Positions 1 through 9,444 of a stretch of 64,000 bases of DNA are shown piece after piece; within the stretch, counting starts at the first letter, position 1; each line of letters opens with the position of its first letter. Below the pieces are notes generated by a model. It worked only from the letters and a program-made list of their open reading frames with translations, made no database searches and was not told where the DNA came from. The translations under genes were made by a program, and so were the position numbers. The stretch is from Desulfuromonas acetexigens (GTDB lineage Bacteria > Desulfobacterota > Desulfuromonadia > Desulfuromonadales > Trichloromonadaceae): positions 372,001 through 436,000 of the forward strand of contig NZ_FOJJ01000001.1 in NCBI RefSeq assembly GCF_900111775.1, written 5' to 3'.

Positions 1-1513
1 TGCGCTCTTCCGAATGGATCTTACCGCGAATGAACCAGGCCATCAGCACTGGCACCAGGGTGATCGAGAGGATGGCGGCGGCGGCCATGGCGTAGGTTTT
101 GGTGAAAGCCAGCGGCTTGAACATGCGTCCGGCCTGCTCTTGCAGGGTGAAGACCGGAGCGAAGGAGACGGTGATCACCAGCAGCGCGAAGAAGATGGTC
201 GGCCCGACCTCCTTGGCCGCTTGGGCGATGATTTCCGAGCGCGGGCGCTTGCCCCGGTAATTTTCCAGGTGCTTGTGGGCATTTTCGACCATGATGATGG
301 CCGAGTCGACCATGGTGCCGATGGCGATGGCGATCCCCCCCAGGCTCATGATGTTGACGTTGATCCCCTGGGCGTACATGATGATGAAGGACATGAGGAT
401 CGCCACCGGCAGCGCCAGCACCACCACCGCCGCGCTCGGCAGATGAAAGAGGAAGAGGATGATCACCAGGGCGACGACGATGCTCTCCTCCAGCAGCTTC
501 TCCTGCAAGTTGGAGGTGGCGCGCAGAATCAGCCCGGAGCGGTCGTAGACGGGGACGATCTCGACCCCTTCCGGCAGCCCCGCCTTGAGCTCCTGCAGCT
601 TGCGCTTGACGTTGTCGATGGTCTTCAGGGCATTTTCGCCGAAGCGCATGACGATGATACCGCCGACCGTCTCCCCTTCCCCGTTGAGTTCGGCGATCCC
701 CCGGCGCATCTCCGGCCCCAGGCGCACGTCGGCGATATCCCGCAGCAGCACCGGGGTGCCGCGCTGGTTGGTTCCCACCACCACCTGCTTCAAATCATCC
801 AGCGACTGGATATAGCCGCGACTGCGCACCACGAACTCGGTCTCGGCCATTTCGATGGCGCCGCCGCCGACATCGAGATTGCTGTTCTTGATCGCCATTT
901 CGACCATCGGCAGGGACATGCCGTAGGCCAGCAGCCGGTTCGGATCGACCGCCACCTGATACTGCTTGACGAAACCGCCGAGGCTGGCGACTTCGGCCAC
1001 GCCCTCCACGGAAGTCAGCTCGTAGCGCAGAAACCAGTCCTGGATGGCCCGCAGCTCCTGCAGGTTGTGACGGTCGCTGACCAGGGCGTATTCGAAAACC
1101 CAGCCGACCCCGGTGGCGTCGGGACCGAGGGTCGGCGTGACCCCTTGGGGGAGCCGCCCGGACACATAATTGAGATATTCCAGCACCCGGGAACGAGCCC
1201 AGTAGATGTCGGTGCCGTCCTCGAAGATGATGTAGACGAAGGAGTAGCCGAAGAAGGAGTAGCCGCGCACCACCTTGGCGCCGGGCACTGCCAGCATCTG
1301 GGTGGTCAGGGGATAGGTGACCTGATCCTCCACCACCTGCGGTGCCTGCCCCGGGTATTCGGTAAAGACGATCACCTGCACGTCGGAGAGGTCGGGGATG
1401 GCGTCGATGGGGATGTTTTTCAGGGAATAGAGGCCGAAGACGATGAGAAAGACCGTCGCCAGAATCACCATGAATTTATTGTGCATCGACCAGTCGATGA
1501 TTTTTTCGAGCAT
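1..1513 (-). CDS. cusA: CusA/CzcA-family RND heavy-metal efflux pump, partial
   Basis: Inner-membrane proton-driven pump of a tripartite metal efflux complex that exports monovalent (Cu/Ag) or divalent metal ions across the envelope. About 504 N-terminal residues are visible; the family is about 1030-1050 residues, so the C-terminal half lies outside the window. Seen: an N-terminal membrane segment ([17 protein letters not shown]), the periplasmic porter region, then the membrane block with the family motif around [16 protein letters not shown]. The ATG at 1513 has an AAGG ribosome site 7 bases upstream and follows cusB by about 100 bp. It is the last visible gene of the minus-strand order cusC-cusB-cusA. 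Copper/silver rather than zinc/cobalt is inferred from the partner CusB type, not from pump residues. Confidence 0.93.
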   Translation of the reverse strand, partial: MLEKIIDWSMHNKFMVILATVFLIVFGLYSLKNIPIDAIPDLSDVQVIVFTEYPGQAPQVVEDQVTYPLTTQMLAVPGAKVVRGYSFFGYSFVYIIFEDGTDIYWARSRVLEYLNYVSGRLPQGVTPTLGPDATGVGWVFEYALVSDRHNLQELRAIQDWFLRYELTSVEGVAEVASLGGFVKQYQVAVDPNRLLAYGMSLPMVEMAIKNSNLDVGGGAIEMAETEFVVRSRGYIQSLDDLKQVVVGTNQRGTPVLLRDIADVRLGPEMRRGIAELNGEGETVGGIIVMRFGENALKTIDNVKRKLQELKAGLPEGVEIVPVYDRSGLILRATSNLQEKLLEESIVVALVIILFLFHLPSAAVVVLALPVAILMSFIIMYAQGINVNIMSLGGIAIAIGTMVDSAIIMVENAHKHLENYRGKRPRSEIIAQAAKEVGPTIFFALLVITVSFAPVFTLQEQAGRMFKPLAFTKTYAMAAAAILSITLVPVLMAWFIRGKIHSEER

Positions 1514-1529
1514 ATCGGAACCTTGTACG

Positions 1530-1603
1530 GTGAGGGGTGAGGCGTAAGGAGTGAAGGGGAAAACCAGATCCTGGTTAAATCCGCCTCACACCTCACTCCT
1601 CAC
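1530..1603. repeat. Imperfect inverted repeat between cusB and cusA
   Basis: Arms at 1530-1550 and 1583-1603 match at 17 of 21 positions when one is reverse-complemented, with a second small palindrome (AACCAG-atc-CTGGTT) in the loop. The arms contain GGTGAGGGG, the same sequence that recurs in the 14-bp tandem array near 13.1 kb on the other strand. It would form a long hairpin in the cus mRNA. It may be a dispersed intergenic repeat or an mRNA processing/stability element. Confidence 0.6.
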
Positions 1604-1612
1604 GGGACACGG

Positions 1613-3052
1613 TTAATTGAACAGATCGTCCAGATTATCCTTGGCTTCCGCAGCTGCCGGCATCTCAGCCTTCGGCGCCAGCATCTTCTCGATCGCCTCG
1701 CGCAGCTTGCTTTCCGAATCGAGCATGAACTGGGCCGAGGTCACCACCTGTTCCCCGTCCTTGAGACCGGAGAGAATCTGCACCAGCCCTTCGTCATTGG
1801 TCACGCCGGTCACGACGGCTCGGGGTTCGAATTTCCCGTCGCCCAGGGCGACGAAGACCGTTTGCCCCTTGCCCGACTTGAGCACCGCGTTCTCGGGAAC
1901 GGCCAGGGCGTCGGCGACGGCCGCCGTGTCGATGAGCACGTTGGCGTACATCTCCGGCTTGAGGGCGAGCCCCGGATTGGGGAACTCGATGCGCGCCTTG
2001 ACGGTCCGGGTTTCGTTCTGAACAAAGGGATAAATGTAGGTGATTTTCCCGCTCAAAACCTGATCGGGAGCGAAAGGCAGCTCCACTCGGGCGGTTTGCC
2101 CGACCTTGACCCAGGGGAGTTCATACTCGTAGATGTCGGCGTTGACCCAGACCCGGGAGAGATCGGCGATCTGCAACAACTCTTCGCCGGCCATCACCCG
2201 CATCCCTTCAAGCACCTTCTTCATCGTCACCACCCCCCCCTGGGGGCTGTAGAGGGTCAGGGTCTTGCGAACTTCGCCGCTCTGCTCCAGGGCAGTAATC
2301 TGCTTTTCGCTGATGTCCCAATAACGGAGGCGGGTACGAGAGGCCTCCAGCAACCGTCGGGCATTGTCGGCGACCTGCGGCAGGCTGCTGTCGGCGAGGC
2401 GCTGATAACCGCGCAAGGCCAGAAGATATTCCTGCTGAGCCGCCACCAGTTCCGGGCTGTAGATTTCCATGAGCGGCTGCCCTTTTTTTACCGGCTGCCC
2501 TTCCTGATTGACATGCAGCCGTTCGACCCAGCCGTCGCTCTTGCTGTTGATGGAATACTGCCGGGGTTCATCGAAGGCGACCAGGCCGACGGTACGGACG
2601 GTCCGGGCCAAGGCGGCCCGGCGCACTGTTTCGGTACGAACCCCCATGTTCTGGGTGGTTATGGGATCGATCTGAACACTCCCCGCCGTGCCCCCCTCGT
2701 AGACCGGCACCAGATCGTGGCCCATGGCATCCTGCCCCGGTGTGTCGCGCACATAGGTCGGGTCCATGGGCGAGACCCAGTGCTTGACCTGCCGTTCGGC
2801 CGGCGCCGTCCCCGCCGCCGCACCGCCCTTGAGCGGAGTCAGCTGCATGTTGCAGATCGGGCAGAGGCCCGGCTCGTCCTGAATGATGAAGGGGTGCATA
2901 CCGCAGGTGTATTGAGTCTTGGCCTCTGTGCCCTCGCCGGCATGGTCGTCATGGCCGATGTGGCGAAAGCTCCCCCAATAATAGCCGCCGCCCAAGGCCG
3001 CCAGCAGGGCGATCAGAATCAAAAATTTTGAGATCAGTCCAGAATGTTTCAT
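1613..3052 (-). CDS. cusB: CusB-type RND periplasmic adaptor with metal-binding N-terminus
   Basis: Periplasmic adaptor linking the CusA pump to the outer-membrane channel. 479 residues. An N-terminal membrane anchor (residues about 8-27) is followed by a heavy-metal-binding domain with C50-G-M-H and CPIC (C64, C67), then the usual SPMDPTYVRDTPGQDAMG stretch at about 94-111 seen at the N-terminus of CusB proteins, then the barrel-sandwich and beta-barrel (HlyD) regions. The ATG at 3052 has AAGGAA upstream and overlaps the cusC stop by 4 bases, so the two are translationally coupled. The Cys-rich domain suggests direct metal capture or handover to the pump (inference). Confidence 0.93.
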   Translation of the reverse strand: MKHSGLISKFLILIALLAALGGGYYWGSFRHIGHDDHAGEGTEAKTQYTCGMHPFIIQDEPGLCPICNMQLTPLKGGAAAGTAPAERQVKHWVSPMDPTYVRDTPGQDAMGHDLVPVYEGGTAGSVQIDPITTQNMGVRTETVRRAALARTVRTVGLVAFDEPRQYSINSKSDGWVERLHVNQEGQPVKKGQPLMEIYSPELVAAQQEYLLALRGYQRLADSSLPQVADNARRLLEASRTRLRYWDISEKQITALEQSGEVRKTLTLYSPQGGVVTMKKVLEGMRVMAGEELLQIADLSRVWVNADIYEYELPWVKVGQTARVELPFAPDQVLSGKITYIYPFVQNETRTVKARIEFPNPGLALKPEMYANVLIDTAAVADALAVPENAVLKSGKGQTVFVALGDGKFEPRAVVTGVTNDEGLVQILSGLKDGEQVVTSAQFMLDSESKLREAIEKMLAPKAEMPAAAEAKDNLDDLFN

Positions 3053-4353
3053 GGCTGTTCCTTGTCGGTAGTTACGTCAGGGAGAACCGTGCCGACGGCC
3101 TCCTCGATCAGAGCTCGCTGCATCTGGTGTTCGGTGATCGCCTCGAAATAGTCCCGATTGTATTCGAACAGGCTCATCTGACTGTCGAGCACCGTCATGT
3201 ATTCGGCCCGTCCGGCACGATAGGCGGCCAGAGAGGCTTCGAGAGATTGCTCGGCCTGGGGGATCAGCCCGGCGCTATAGAGTTCGGCTCTTTTTTCCAG
3301 ACGCTCCAGGCGCGCCAGGGCGTCGGCCAGGGTCAGGCGAATCTGGTTTTGGATCATCGCCCGTTCCTGTCGGGCCATCCGGCCTTCCGCCTCGGCCTCG
3401 GCCAGCATCGCCCGCCGCCGCTCCCTGAAGACCGGCAGATTGAAGGTCAATCCCGCCGAATACATGTCGTAACCTTCCTTGTCCATTTCGGAAGGGTCGC
3501 GCTGCATGTATTCCAGGGCGACGGTCACATCGGGATAGAATTCCTTTTCCGCCAGTTTTCGCCCCACTTCGGATTTTTCCTCCTGAAGCGTCAGTCCCCG
3601 CAGTTGCGGTTGATGTTTTTCCGCCAGACTCTCCAGTTCGACCAGCCCAAGAACCACCGGTTTTAAAGTTACCTCGATCACGGACGGCAGCTCGTTATCC
3701 GCTTCCCGATTCAAAAGAATGTTCAAGGTGGCCGCCAGCGACCGGCGTTGCCGACGCAGCTCCAGCCGCTCATCCTCCATTTTCGAGCGTCGGACCTGCC
3801 CCAGCAGAACATCCTGCTGCCCCCCCTGACCGACCCCGTAGAGGGTTTCGGCGAAACGGTTGAGATCGTCGAGGGTAGCGATACTCTCATCGAGCAGTGC
3901 CAACGACCTATCCACCAGAAACAGCCGGTACCAGGTCTCGCTCACCATGCGCCGCAGATTCAGCTTGCGTTCCTCTGTATCCAAATGGGAACTTTGTACG
4001 TCGAGTTCGGCACTCTGTCGGCGCAACTCCCGTTTACCGTAAAAGGGCAAAGCCTGGCTGATGCCGATGACCTTGGCGGTGGCGCTGTCCCGGTCGAAAC
4101 TCAGGGGATCGCGTAGCAAGCCGTTGTCGATGCGCAGCATCAGCATCGGGTCTTCCAAGGCTCCAGCTTGGGCGATGCGGCTTTCGAAGAGATCCCAGCG
4201 CGCCTGGGAGGCATGGACTTCGGGATTGTTGGCCAGGGCCTCCGCGATCAGCGCCGTCAGAGGATCGGCATCGGTCGCGAAAGAACGAGCCGGAGGGATT
4301 GAAGTTGCCAGCAACCCAAAAACAAGCAACCAGCGAAAATGTTCCAGAAACAT
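3049..4353 (-). CDS. cusC: CusC-like TolC-family outer-membrane efflux channel
   Basis: Outer-membrane exit duct of the metal efflux complex. 434 residues from the chosen start, close to the TolC/CusC usual 440-460. An N-terminal signal peptide (MFLEHFRWLLVFGLLATS) is followed by two long helical repeats rich in Q, R, A and E, typical of the OEP fold. The ATG at 4353 is preceded by GGAG at a sensible distance. An upstream in-frame ATG at 4389 has no ribosome site and would put charged residues before the signal peptide. First gene of the visible cusCBA operon; its 3' end overlaps cusB. Confidence 0.9.
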   Translation of the reverse strand: MFLEHFRWLLVFGLLATSIPPARSFATDADPLTALIAEALANNPEVHASQARWDLFESRIAQAGALEDPMLMLRIDNGLLRDPLSFDRDSATAKVIGISQALPFYGKRELRRQSAELDVQSSHLDTEERKLNLRRMVSETWYRLFLVDRSLALLDESIATLDDLNRFAETLYGVGQGGQQDVLLGQVRRSKMEDERLELRRQRRSLAATLNILLNREADNELPSVIEVTLKPVVLGLVELESLAEKHQPQLRGLTLQEEKSEVGRKLAEKEFYPDVTVALEYMQRDPSEMDKEGYDMYSAGLTFNLPVFRERRRAMLAEAEAEGRMARQERAMIQNQIRLTLADALARLERLEKRAELYSAGLIPQAEQSLEASLAAYRAGRAEYMTVLDSQMSLFEYNRDYFEAITEHQMQRALIEEAVGTVLPDVTTDKEQP

Positions 4354-4473
4354 AACCAGTCTCCGTGTCAGGTGGTTTACGGAACTCATTAATCACATTT
4401 CGTGCCGAACGAAAATCCATCTATAAAACGGCATGTTGAGTTTATCAGAAAAAAACTTAAGAAATAGATTGGC

Positions 4474-4503
4474 GAATATTCAACAGCAGCAAGGGGAATA
4501 TTC
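4474..4503. promoter_or_regulatory. Twin GAATATTC palindromes in the cusC/peptidase divergent gap
   Basis: Two identical 8-bp palindromes, GAATATTC, at 4474-4481 and 4496-4503, are 22 bp apart start to start (about two helical turns). They lie in the 210-bp divergent gap between cusC and the peptidase gene. The arrangement fits a dimer-of-dimers operator, possibly metal-responsive, but no known box is matched. Confidence 0.35.
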
Positions 4504-4562
4504 GACGACAAAAAATGGAGTAAAAAAGTTGCAATTGATCGTCTCCGGTTAATAATGAAAAC

Positions 4563-6623
4563 ATGAAAACCCTTCTTCTCACCCTCATCTCGGCTTGCGC
4601 GCTCCTCGTCTCGGCCCTCCCCCTCCGCGCCGAAACACTCCTTCATGTGCTGGATATCCGTCTCGATCCCGAGCGCTCCCGGCTCGACGGTTCCATACGC
4701 CTGGCGCTGCCGGAGGGCGCGGACGACCCCTTATTATTGCGCCTGGCGCCCCAGTGCGATCTTCTCGGCGCATCCGCCGACGGGCGTCCCCTGCCCGCGA
4801 AACGTTCCGGGGAAATGCTAGTCATCGATCTTCCCGCCCCCCCTCCCGCCGAGATCCGCATCGATTACCGGGCGGTTTTTTCCGACCATCCGCCGAGTAA
4901 TCCCGCCCACGACGAAGATCCGAGCTACGGCGTCACCGCCAGCATCACGACCCGGGGCGCCTTTCTCTCCGGCGCCTGGTATCCCCTGTGGCTGGAACAT
5001 CCGGCCCGATACCAGGTGCGGGTCGAAACGCCAAGGGGCTATTTGGCGGTAACCTCGGGCACACGCATGAATAGCGAGGAAACGGCCGAGAGTTCCATCA
5101 CCACCTGGCGCACCGACTATCCACATCGCGCCCTGGCCCTCGCCGCCGGACCTTATGTGGTCAGCAGCGAACCCTTTGGCGACCTCCTCATCGAAGGCTA
5201 TTTCCATCCCCGCAATCAGGAACTGGCCGCGACCTATCTTGCGGCGGTTCGCCGCTACCTGGAACTCTATCAGGAAATTTTCGGCCCCTATCCCTTTGAA
5301 AAATATGCCGTGGTCGAGAACTTCTTCCCCACCGGCTACGGCTTTCCCGGTTGGACCCTGCTTGGCGGCAGCGTCATCCGCCTCCCCTTCATCGTCGAGA
5401 CCAGCCTCGGCCACGAAATCGCCCACAGTTGGTGGGGTTCGGGCGTCGCCGTCGACCGCAGCCGGGGCAACTGGGCGGAAGGGTTGACCACCTACGTTGC
5501 CGACCACCTCTACAAGGAACGGGAATCCTCGGATGCCGCCAGAGAGTACCGACGCAATATCCTGCGCGACTACGCGACCCTGGTTGACGACGCCGAGGAT
5601 TTCCCCCTCGGGGATTTCACCCGGCGGGAGAGCAAGGCGAGCCAGGCCATCGGCTACGGCAAAGCCGCGATGCTCTTTCACATGTTGCGCAAGGAAATCG
5701 GCGAGAAGGCGTTCTGGGGGGGACTGCGGACGCTCGCGGCGGAGCGGATGCACACCGGCGCCGACTGGGACGACCTGCGCCTCGCCTTCGAAGGTACGTC
5801 GGGTCGAGATCTGGAAGATTTTTTCCGACAGTGGCTGGAACGTAGCGACGCGCCGGTTCTGGGTTGGGGAGACATCCGCCGGGAAGAGCGGGATGGAAGT
5901 TGGCGGGTAAGCGGCAGCCTGCGGCAGCGGGGCAAGCCCTACCGGCTGGCGATACCGATCCGTTTCACCGGGGAAAACGCCGTCGAGGAGAGGGTGATTC
6001 TCGCCACCGAGGCGGAAACCTCCTTCAGCATCGATCTCCCCTGGCCGCCCCGCTCCATGGAGATCGATCCCGAGGCGGATCTCTTTCGCCGCATCGCGCC
6101 AGAGGAGATTCCGCCGCTGGTCAACGGTATCCGCGGCGCCAACAATCTGCTGGTGATCGTCGCCGCAGGGCTTACGCCGGAACTGCGCACGGCGGCGCTG
6201 AGCCTGCTTGGCGCCCTGCGCCAGGAGCGCGGAAAAATCATCACCGAGACAGAGGCCGATCCGGAGCTGCTGCGACGGCATGACCTGCTCTTCATCGGGC
6301 TGCCGAAACGTGCCGAGATCCGGCCCCGTTGGCCGGGAGAACCGCTGATCGAAGAAAGTCGACTCATCCTCGACGGACAGAGCTTCGCCCGCACGGAGAC
6401 GGATCTTTTCGTCGCCCTCCCCCATCCTTTGGTGGGCGATAAAGCCTGCGCCCTCTTTCTTCCCGCCGAAGCCGAGGGCACCCGCGTGGCGGCGCGGAAA
6501 ATCCCCCATTACGGCAAGTACGGCTATCTTGCCTTTGTCGCCGGCGAAAACCGCGTCAAGGGGGTCTCCCCACCGTTATCAAACCCCATGCGATATCTCT
6601 TCAATCTGGAGAATAGCAAATGA
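4563..6623 (+). CDS. Exported M1-family (gluzincin) metallopeptidase
   Basis: Likely zinc aminopeptidase-like protein acting in the periplasm. 686 residues: signal peptide at 1-23 (MKTLLLTLISACALLVSALPLRA), an N-terminal beta domain, then the gluzincin centre HEIAH at 284-288 and a downstream N-W-A-E-G glutamate. The spacing from the second His to this Glu is 17 residues, one less than the usual M1 spacing of 18. The GXMEN exopeptidase signature is not seen at its usual place; TGYGFPGWTLLGG stands there instead. Free N-terminus recognition is therefore uncertain, and an endopeptidase or non-standard role is possible. The C-terminal 180 residues are not recognised. The stop overlaps the next gene by 4 bases. 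Confidence 0.85.
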   Translation: MKTLLLTLISACALLVSALPLRAETLLHVLDIRLDPERSRLDGSIRLALPEGADDPLLLRLAPQCDLLGASADGRPLPAKRSGEMLVIDLPAPPPAEIRIDYRAVFSDHPPSNPAHDEDPSYGVTASITTRGAFLSGAWYPLWLEHPARYQVRVETPRGYLAVTSGTRMNSEETAESSITTWRTDYPHRALALAAGPYVVSSEPFGDLLIEGYFHPRNQELAATYLAAVRRYLELYQEIFGPYPFEKYAVVENFFPTGYGFPGWTLLGGSVIRLPFIVETSLGHEIAHSWWGSGVAVDRSRGNWAEGLTTYVADHLYKERESSDAAREYRRNILRDYATLVDDAEDFPLGDFTRRESKASQAIGYGKAAMLFHMLRKEIGEKAFWGGLRTLAAERMHTGADWDDLRLAFEGTSGRDLEDFFRQWLERSDAPVLGWGDIRREERDGSWRVSGSLRQRGKPYRLAIPIRFTGENAVEERVILATEAETSFSIDLPWPPRSMEIDPEADLFRRIAPEEIPPLVNGIRGANNLLVIVAAGLTPELRTAALSLLGALRQERGKIITETEADPELLRRHDLLFIGLPKRAEIRPRWPGEPLIEESRLILDGQSFARTETDLFVALPHPLVGDKACALFLPAEAEGTRVAARKIPHYGKYGYLAFVAGENRVKGVSPPLSNPMRYLFNLENSK

Positions 6624-7477
6624 AAACAAGACATTTTGTTCTTTTTCTAATAGTTCTTCTGAGCTTTTCCGGACAAGCCTTCGCCCACCCCCATCTGCTG
6701 CGTCTCGCCGACCGGAAGGTGATCGCCTTCGAGGAAATGCTCGACGATCTCAAGACCTCCGAGGTGGTTCTGATCGGCGAACTGCACAATCATGCCGGCC
6801 ATCATCGGGCGCAACTGGAAGTGATTCGCGCCCTGCATGAGGCGGGGCTCGATATCGCCGTGGGCCTGGAAATGTTTCGCGCCGATCAGCAGCACGAACT
6901 GAATCGCTGGAGCGCCGGGGAGTTGGACGAGGCGGCATTTCTGCCTATTTACAAGGAAAACTGGAGCATGTGGCCCCTTTACCGGGAGATCTTTACCAGC
7001 GCTCGGGACGCAGGGATTCCCCTGATCGGACTGAACACCTCCCGGGAACTGACCAAGCAGGTGGCAAGCCAGGGTCTGGCTTCCCTGCCCGAGGAAGCTC
7101 GGGAGGCCCTCGGACCGATCCCCTGCGTCGTTGATCCCGACTACATGCAGTTCATCCGCCAATCGATGGGTGGCCACGGCGGCATGGGCACCACCTTTCT
7201 TTATTTCTGCGAGGCGCAACTGCTCTGGGATGTTGTGATGGCCCGCAACCTGACGGACTACCGGCGGGAGTATCCGGAACGAAAAATGGTGGTGCTGGCG
7301 GGGAGCGGGCACAGCTGGAAATACGGCATTCCCAGCCGCCTGACGGAAAGTGGGTTGAATTACCGGGTCATCCTTCCGGAAATGCCGGGACGACTGGACC
7401 GCCGCACGGCTAGAGTGGAAGATGCCGACTACCTGTGGTTGGACGAAGGGGAAGGGAGCTGGGAACGGGGTTATTGA
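6620..7477 (+). CDS. ChaN-family (haem-binding uptake/Tiki-like fold) exported protein
   Basis: 285 residues with a signal peptide (MKTRHFVLFLIVLLSFSGQAFA), so periplasmic or outer-membrane associated. The N-terminal motif VVLIGELHNHAGHH and the later GLEMF are characteristic of the ChaN/DUF399 family. Some members bind haem, and the fold is related to EreA/Tiki metal-dependent enzymes. The C-terminal VVLAGSGHSWKYGIP supplies another conserved His. The start overlaps the peptidase stop by ATGA, so the two genes are translationally coupled and probably act together at the envelope. Iron or haem acquisition is only a family-based suggestion. Confidence 0.8.
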   Translation: MKTRHFVLFLIVLLSFSGQAFAHPHLLRLADRKVIAFEEMLDDLKTSEVVLIGELHNHAGHHRAQLEVIRALHEAGLDIAVGLEMFRADQQHELNRWSAGELDEAAFLPIYKENWSMWPLYREIFTSARDAGIPLIGLNTSRELTKQVASQGLASLPEEAREALGPIPCVVDPDYMQFIRQSMGGHGGMGTTFLYFCEAQLLWDVVMARNLTDYRREYPERKMVVLAGSGHSWKYGIPSRLTESGLNYRVILPEMPGRLDRRTARVEDADYLWLDEGEGSWERGY

Positions 7478-7478
7478 A

Positions 7479-8372
7479 TCAGGGTGTAGGCGCCGCGACC
7501 TTTACTTCAAGATAGCGGCCGTTGAAAACGAAGCGGATGCGATCCTTGAAGATGCGATCAACCCGGGCACCGTCGATATCCACCCCTTCGAGCACCGGTA
7601 GATCGTTGACGACCGCCAGACGCTCCTGGGCGACGGGTTTGTAGTGGATTTCACTGACCCGCAATTCCGGAGGAACGGCTTTCTCAGCACCGGGCATGGC
7701 CCAGCCCGGCGTGCGCGAGGCGACGGCCACCGGGATCGAGGTGGCGCGGACGGGACTTTTGGACGAAACTGAGGCGACGGCCGGTCTCGCCGGTTTTGTC
7801 CTGGGCACGGCTGCGGCGGCAGGAATCTTCGAAGGGGAGATTTCCGCTGAAGAAACCGTCTCCTTTGGCGACGCGACGGCAGGGACTTTGGTCGTCGTCA
7901 CGACTTTCGCAACCAGCTTCTTGGGCCGACTTGGGGCCGACGGCTCTACCACGGCAGGCTTTGAGGCCTCGGCGACCGGTACGGAAACCTCCTCGGGCAG
8001 AGTCACCGGTTCCGATACAGCGACGTTCGCGGAAAGCGGAACGACGGGCCCTTCGACCGTTTTCACCGCAACGATGGGGGTGAAAAAGCTGGGCAAAGGG
8101 ACTTCTGATCCGGGGGACGCCGAAAGCGACTTTTGCCCTTGCGCGACGATGCGTTGCTCCGTCGACGGGGGTTGCCGCAGCAGCCAGGCCCCCAAACCGC
8201 CCCCGACAAGCAAAAGAGCGATCAGGGTGAGCAACAACGGTGCACGGGAGCGGTTGGTCACGTCCGCCCGAGAAATTCCTTCAAAAACCTCCCGTGACAG
8301 AGGAGTCTGTCCAATCGGCGGTTGCTGCCGTTCGTTTTCGAGTTTTTTCAACGCCTTCAGAATCGAACTCAT
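7479..8372 (-). CDS. gspB: GspB/ExeB-like type II secretion accessory protein
   Basis: 297 residues. It starts MSSILKALKKLENERQQ, the usual N-terminus of GspB proteins. A membrane helix follows (APLLLTLIALLLVGGGLGAWLL, about 44-65), then a long low-complexity Pro/Ala/Val/Ser periplasmic linker (about 70-225) and a compact C-terminal GspB domain (about 230-297, PVLEGVDIDGARVDRI). It converges tail to tail with the ChaN gene with one base between. In the ExeAB system this protein works with the ATPase GspA to place the secretin in the envelope; the ATPase gene is directly upstream here. Confidence 0.85.
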   Translation of the reverse strand: MSSILKALKKLENERQQPPIGQTPLSREVFEGISRADVTNRSRAPLLLTLIALLLVGGGLGAWLLRQPPSTEQRIVAQGQKSLSASPGSEVPLPSFFTPIVAVKTVEGPVVPLSANVAVSEPVTLPEEVSVPVAEASKPAVVEPSAPSRPKKLVAKVVTTTKVPAVASPKETVSSAEISPSKIPAAAAVPRTKPARPAVASVSSKSPVRATSIPVAVASRTPGWAMPGAEKAVPPELRVSEIHYKPVAQERLAVVNDLPVLEGVDIDGARVDRIFKDRIRFVFNGRYLEVKVAAPTP

Positions 8373-8428
8373 CGCTTCTATCCCTGATCAAAATTTCCTG
8401 AAAAGCCACCGTAAAACGTCGCCTTACC

Positions 8429-9271
8429 CTATCTCCAGAAACGCAACCGCCGCCACCAACACCGCCCCGGCTCGCTTAGTTCACGGATGGCGAGCGCCGC
8501 CATCTTCGCCGTGATCACCCGCTCTTCCCGGGCATAACCCAAGAGCAGTGCCCGACCGCAGGCCAGGTTGATCAATCGCGGCAATCCGCCGGAATAGCGA
8601 TGGATTTTTCTGAGGGCGGCAGGGGTGAAAATCTCTTCGTCACCACCGGCGACGCGCAGGCGATGGCGCACATATTCGCAAGTATCCTTCAAATCCATGG
8701 TGCCGAGGTGATAGCGCACGCTGATGCGCTGATTGAGCTGGCGCATGTTCCGCCGTTTGAGCAGCGCGCCGAGTTCAGGCTGACCAACGAGAACGATCTG
8801 GATCAGCTTGTCGGTCTGGGTTTCAAGATTGGAAAGAAGGCGAATTTGTTCCAGTACCGCCGGGTCAAGATGCTGGGCCTCGTCGATGACCAGCACCACC
8901 GTGCGCCCTTCCCGACGCTGGCGCAGCAGAAATTCGTTGAGCAGATGGAGCAGATCGCCGGCTTCGGCGACCGGCCCTTCGATGGCGAATTCCCGCTGAA
9001 TCGCCCGCAGCAGATCGAGAGCACTGACGCTGGGATTGAAGATGAAAGCCAGACGGTAGCGGTCGTTGTCCAGATCTTCGAGGAGCGCCCGCAGCACCGT
9101 GGTCTTGCCGGTGCCGACCTCGCCGGTGATGGCGATAAAACCGCAGCCGTCCTCAATGCCGTAGAGCAGGTGGGCAAGAACTTCCCGATGATTCCGGCTC
9201 AGATAGACGAAGCGGGGATTCGGCGTAAGGGTGAAGGGTTTTTCCTGAAAGCCGTAAAAATCCAGATACAT
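8429..9271 (-). CDS. gspA: GspA/ExeA-like AAA ATPase
   Basis: 280-residue cytoplasmic ATPase: starts MYLDFYGFQEKPFTLTPNP as in ExeA, Walker A GEVGTGKTT near residues 50-58, Walker B VVLVIDEAQH near 125-134, then an AAA C-terminal lid. Full ExeA proteins carry a membrane segment and a peptidoglycan-binding domain after the ATPase; this one stops after the lid, so it is a short form. It precedes gspB by about 56 bp on the same strand. The likely role is ATP-driven help in secretin or pilus assembly. No other gsp genes are in the window, so the target machine is unknown. Confidence 0.82.
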   Translation of the reverse strand: MYLDFYGFQEKPFTLTPNPRFVYLSRNHREVLAHLLYGIEDGCGFIAITGEVGTGKTTVLRALLEDLDNDRYRLAFIFNPSVSALDLLRAIQREFAIEGPVAEAGDLLHLLNEFLLRQRREGRTVVLVIDEAQHLDPAVLEQIRLLSNLETQTDKLIQIVLVGQPELGALLKRRNMRQLNQRISVRYHLGTMDLKDTCEYVRHRLRVAGGDEEIFTPAALRKIHRYSGGLPRLINLACGRALLLGYAREERVITAKMAALAIRELSEPGRCWWRRLRFWR

Positions 9272-9444
9272 GAATCGGTACGCAGCTCCGGGACCGGGGT
9301 GAACGTGGCCTGCCCGTGAACTCTCCCACAGGAGAGGCGCTTTTTCAAGATCAAACTCGTTACGGAAGTATGGGGAAACTCTGGCGGCAGCGCCATTTTT
9401 TGCTAGGATTATAAGGCCGTCGTCCAGCTGTCCCAGGAGGATTC

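Noticed and set aside
14-1540. Long open plus-strand frame opposite cusA, and similar long antisense frames opposite purL, nifD, nifK and others
   Set aside because: They mirror real genes on the other strand, as happens in GC-rich DNA. Their translations are rich in His/Gly/Asp/Arg, show no domains and lack ribosome sites.
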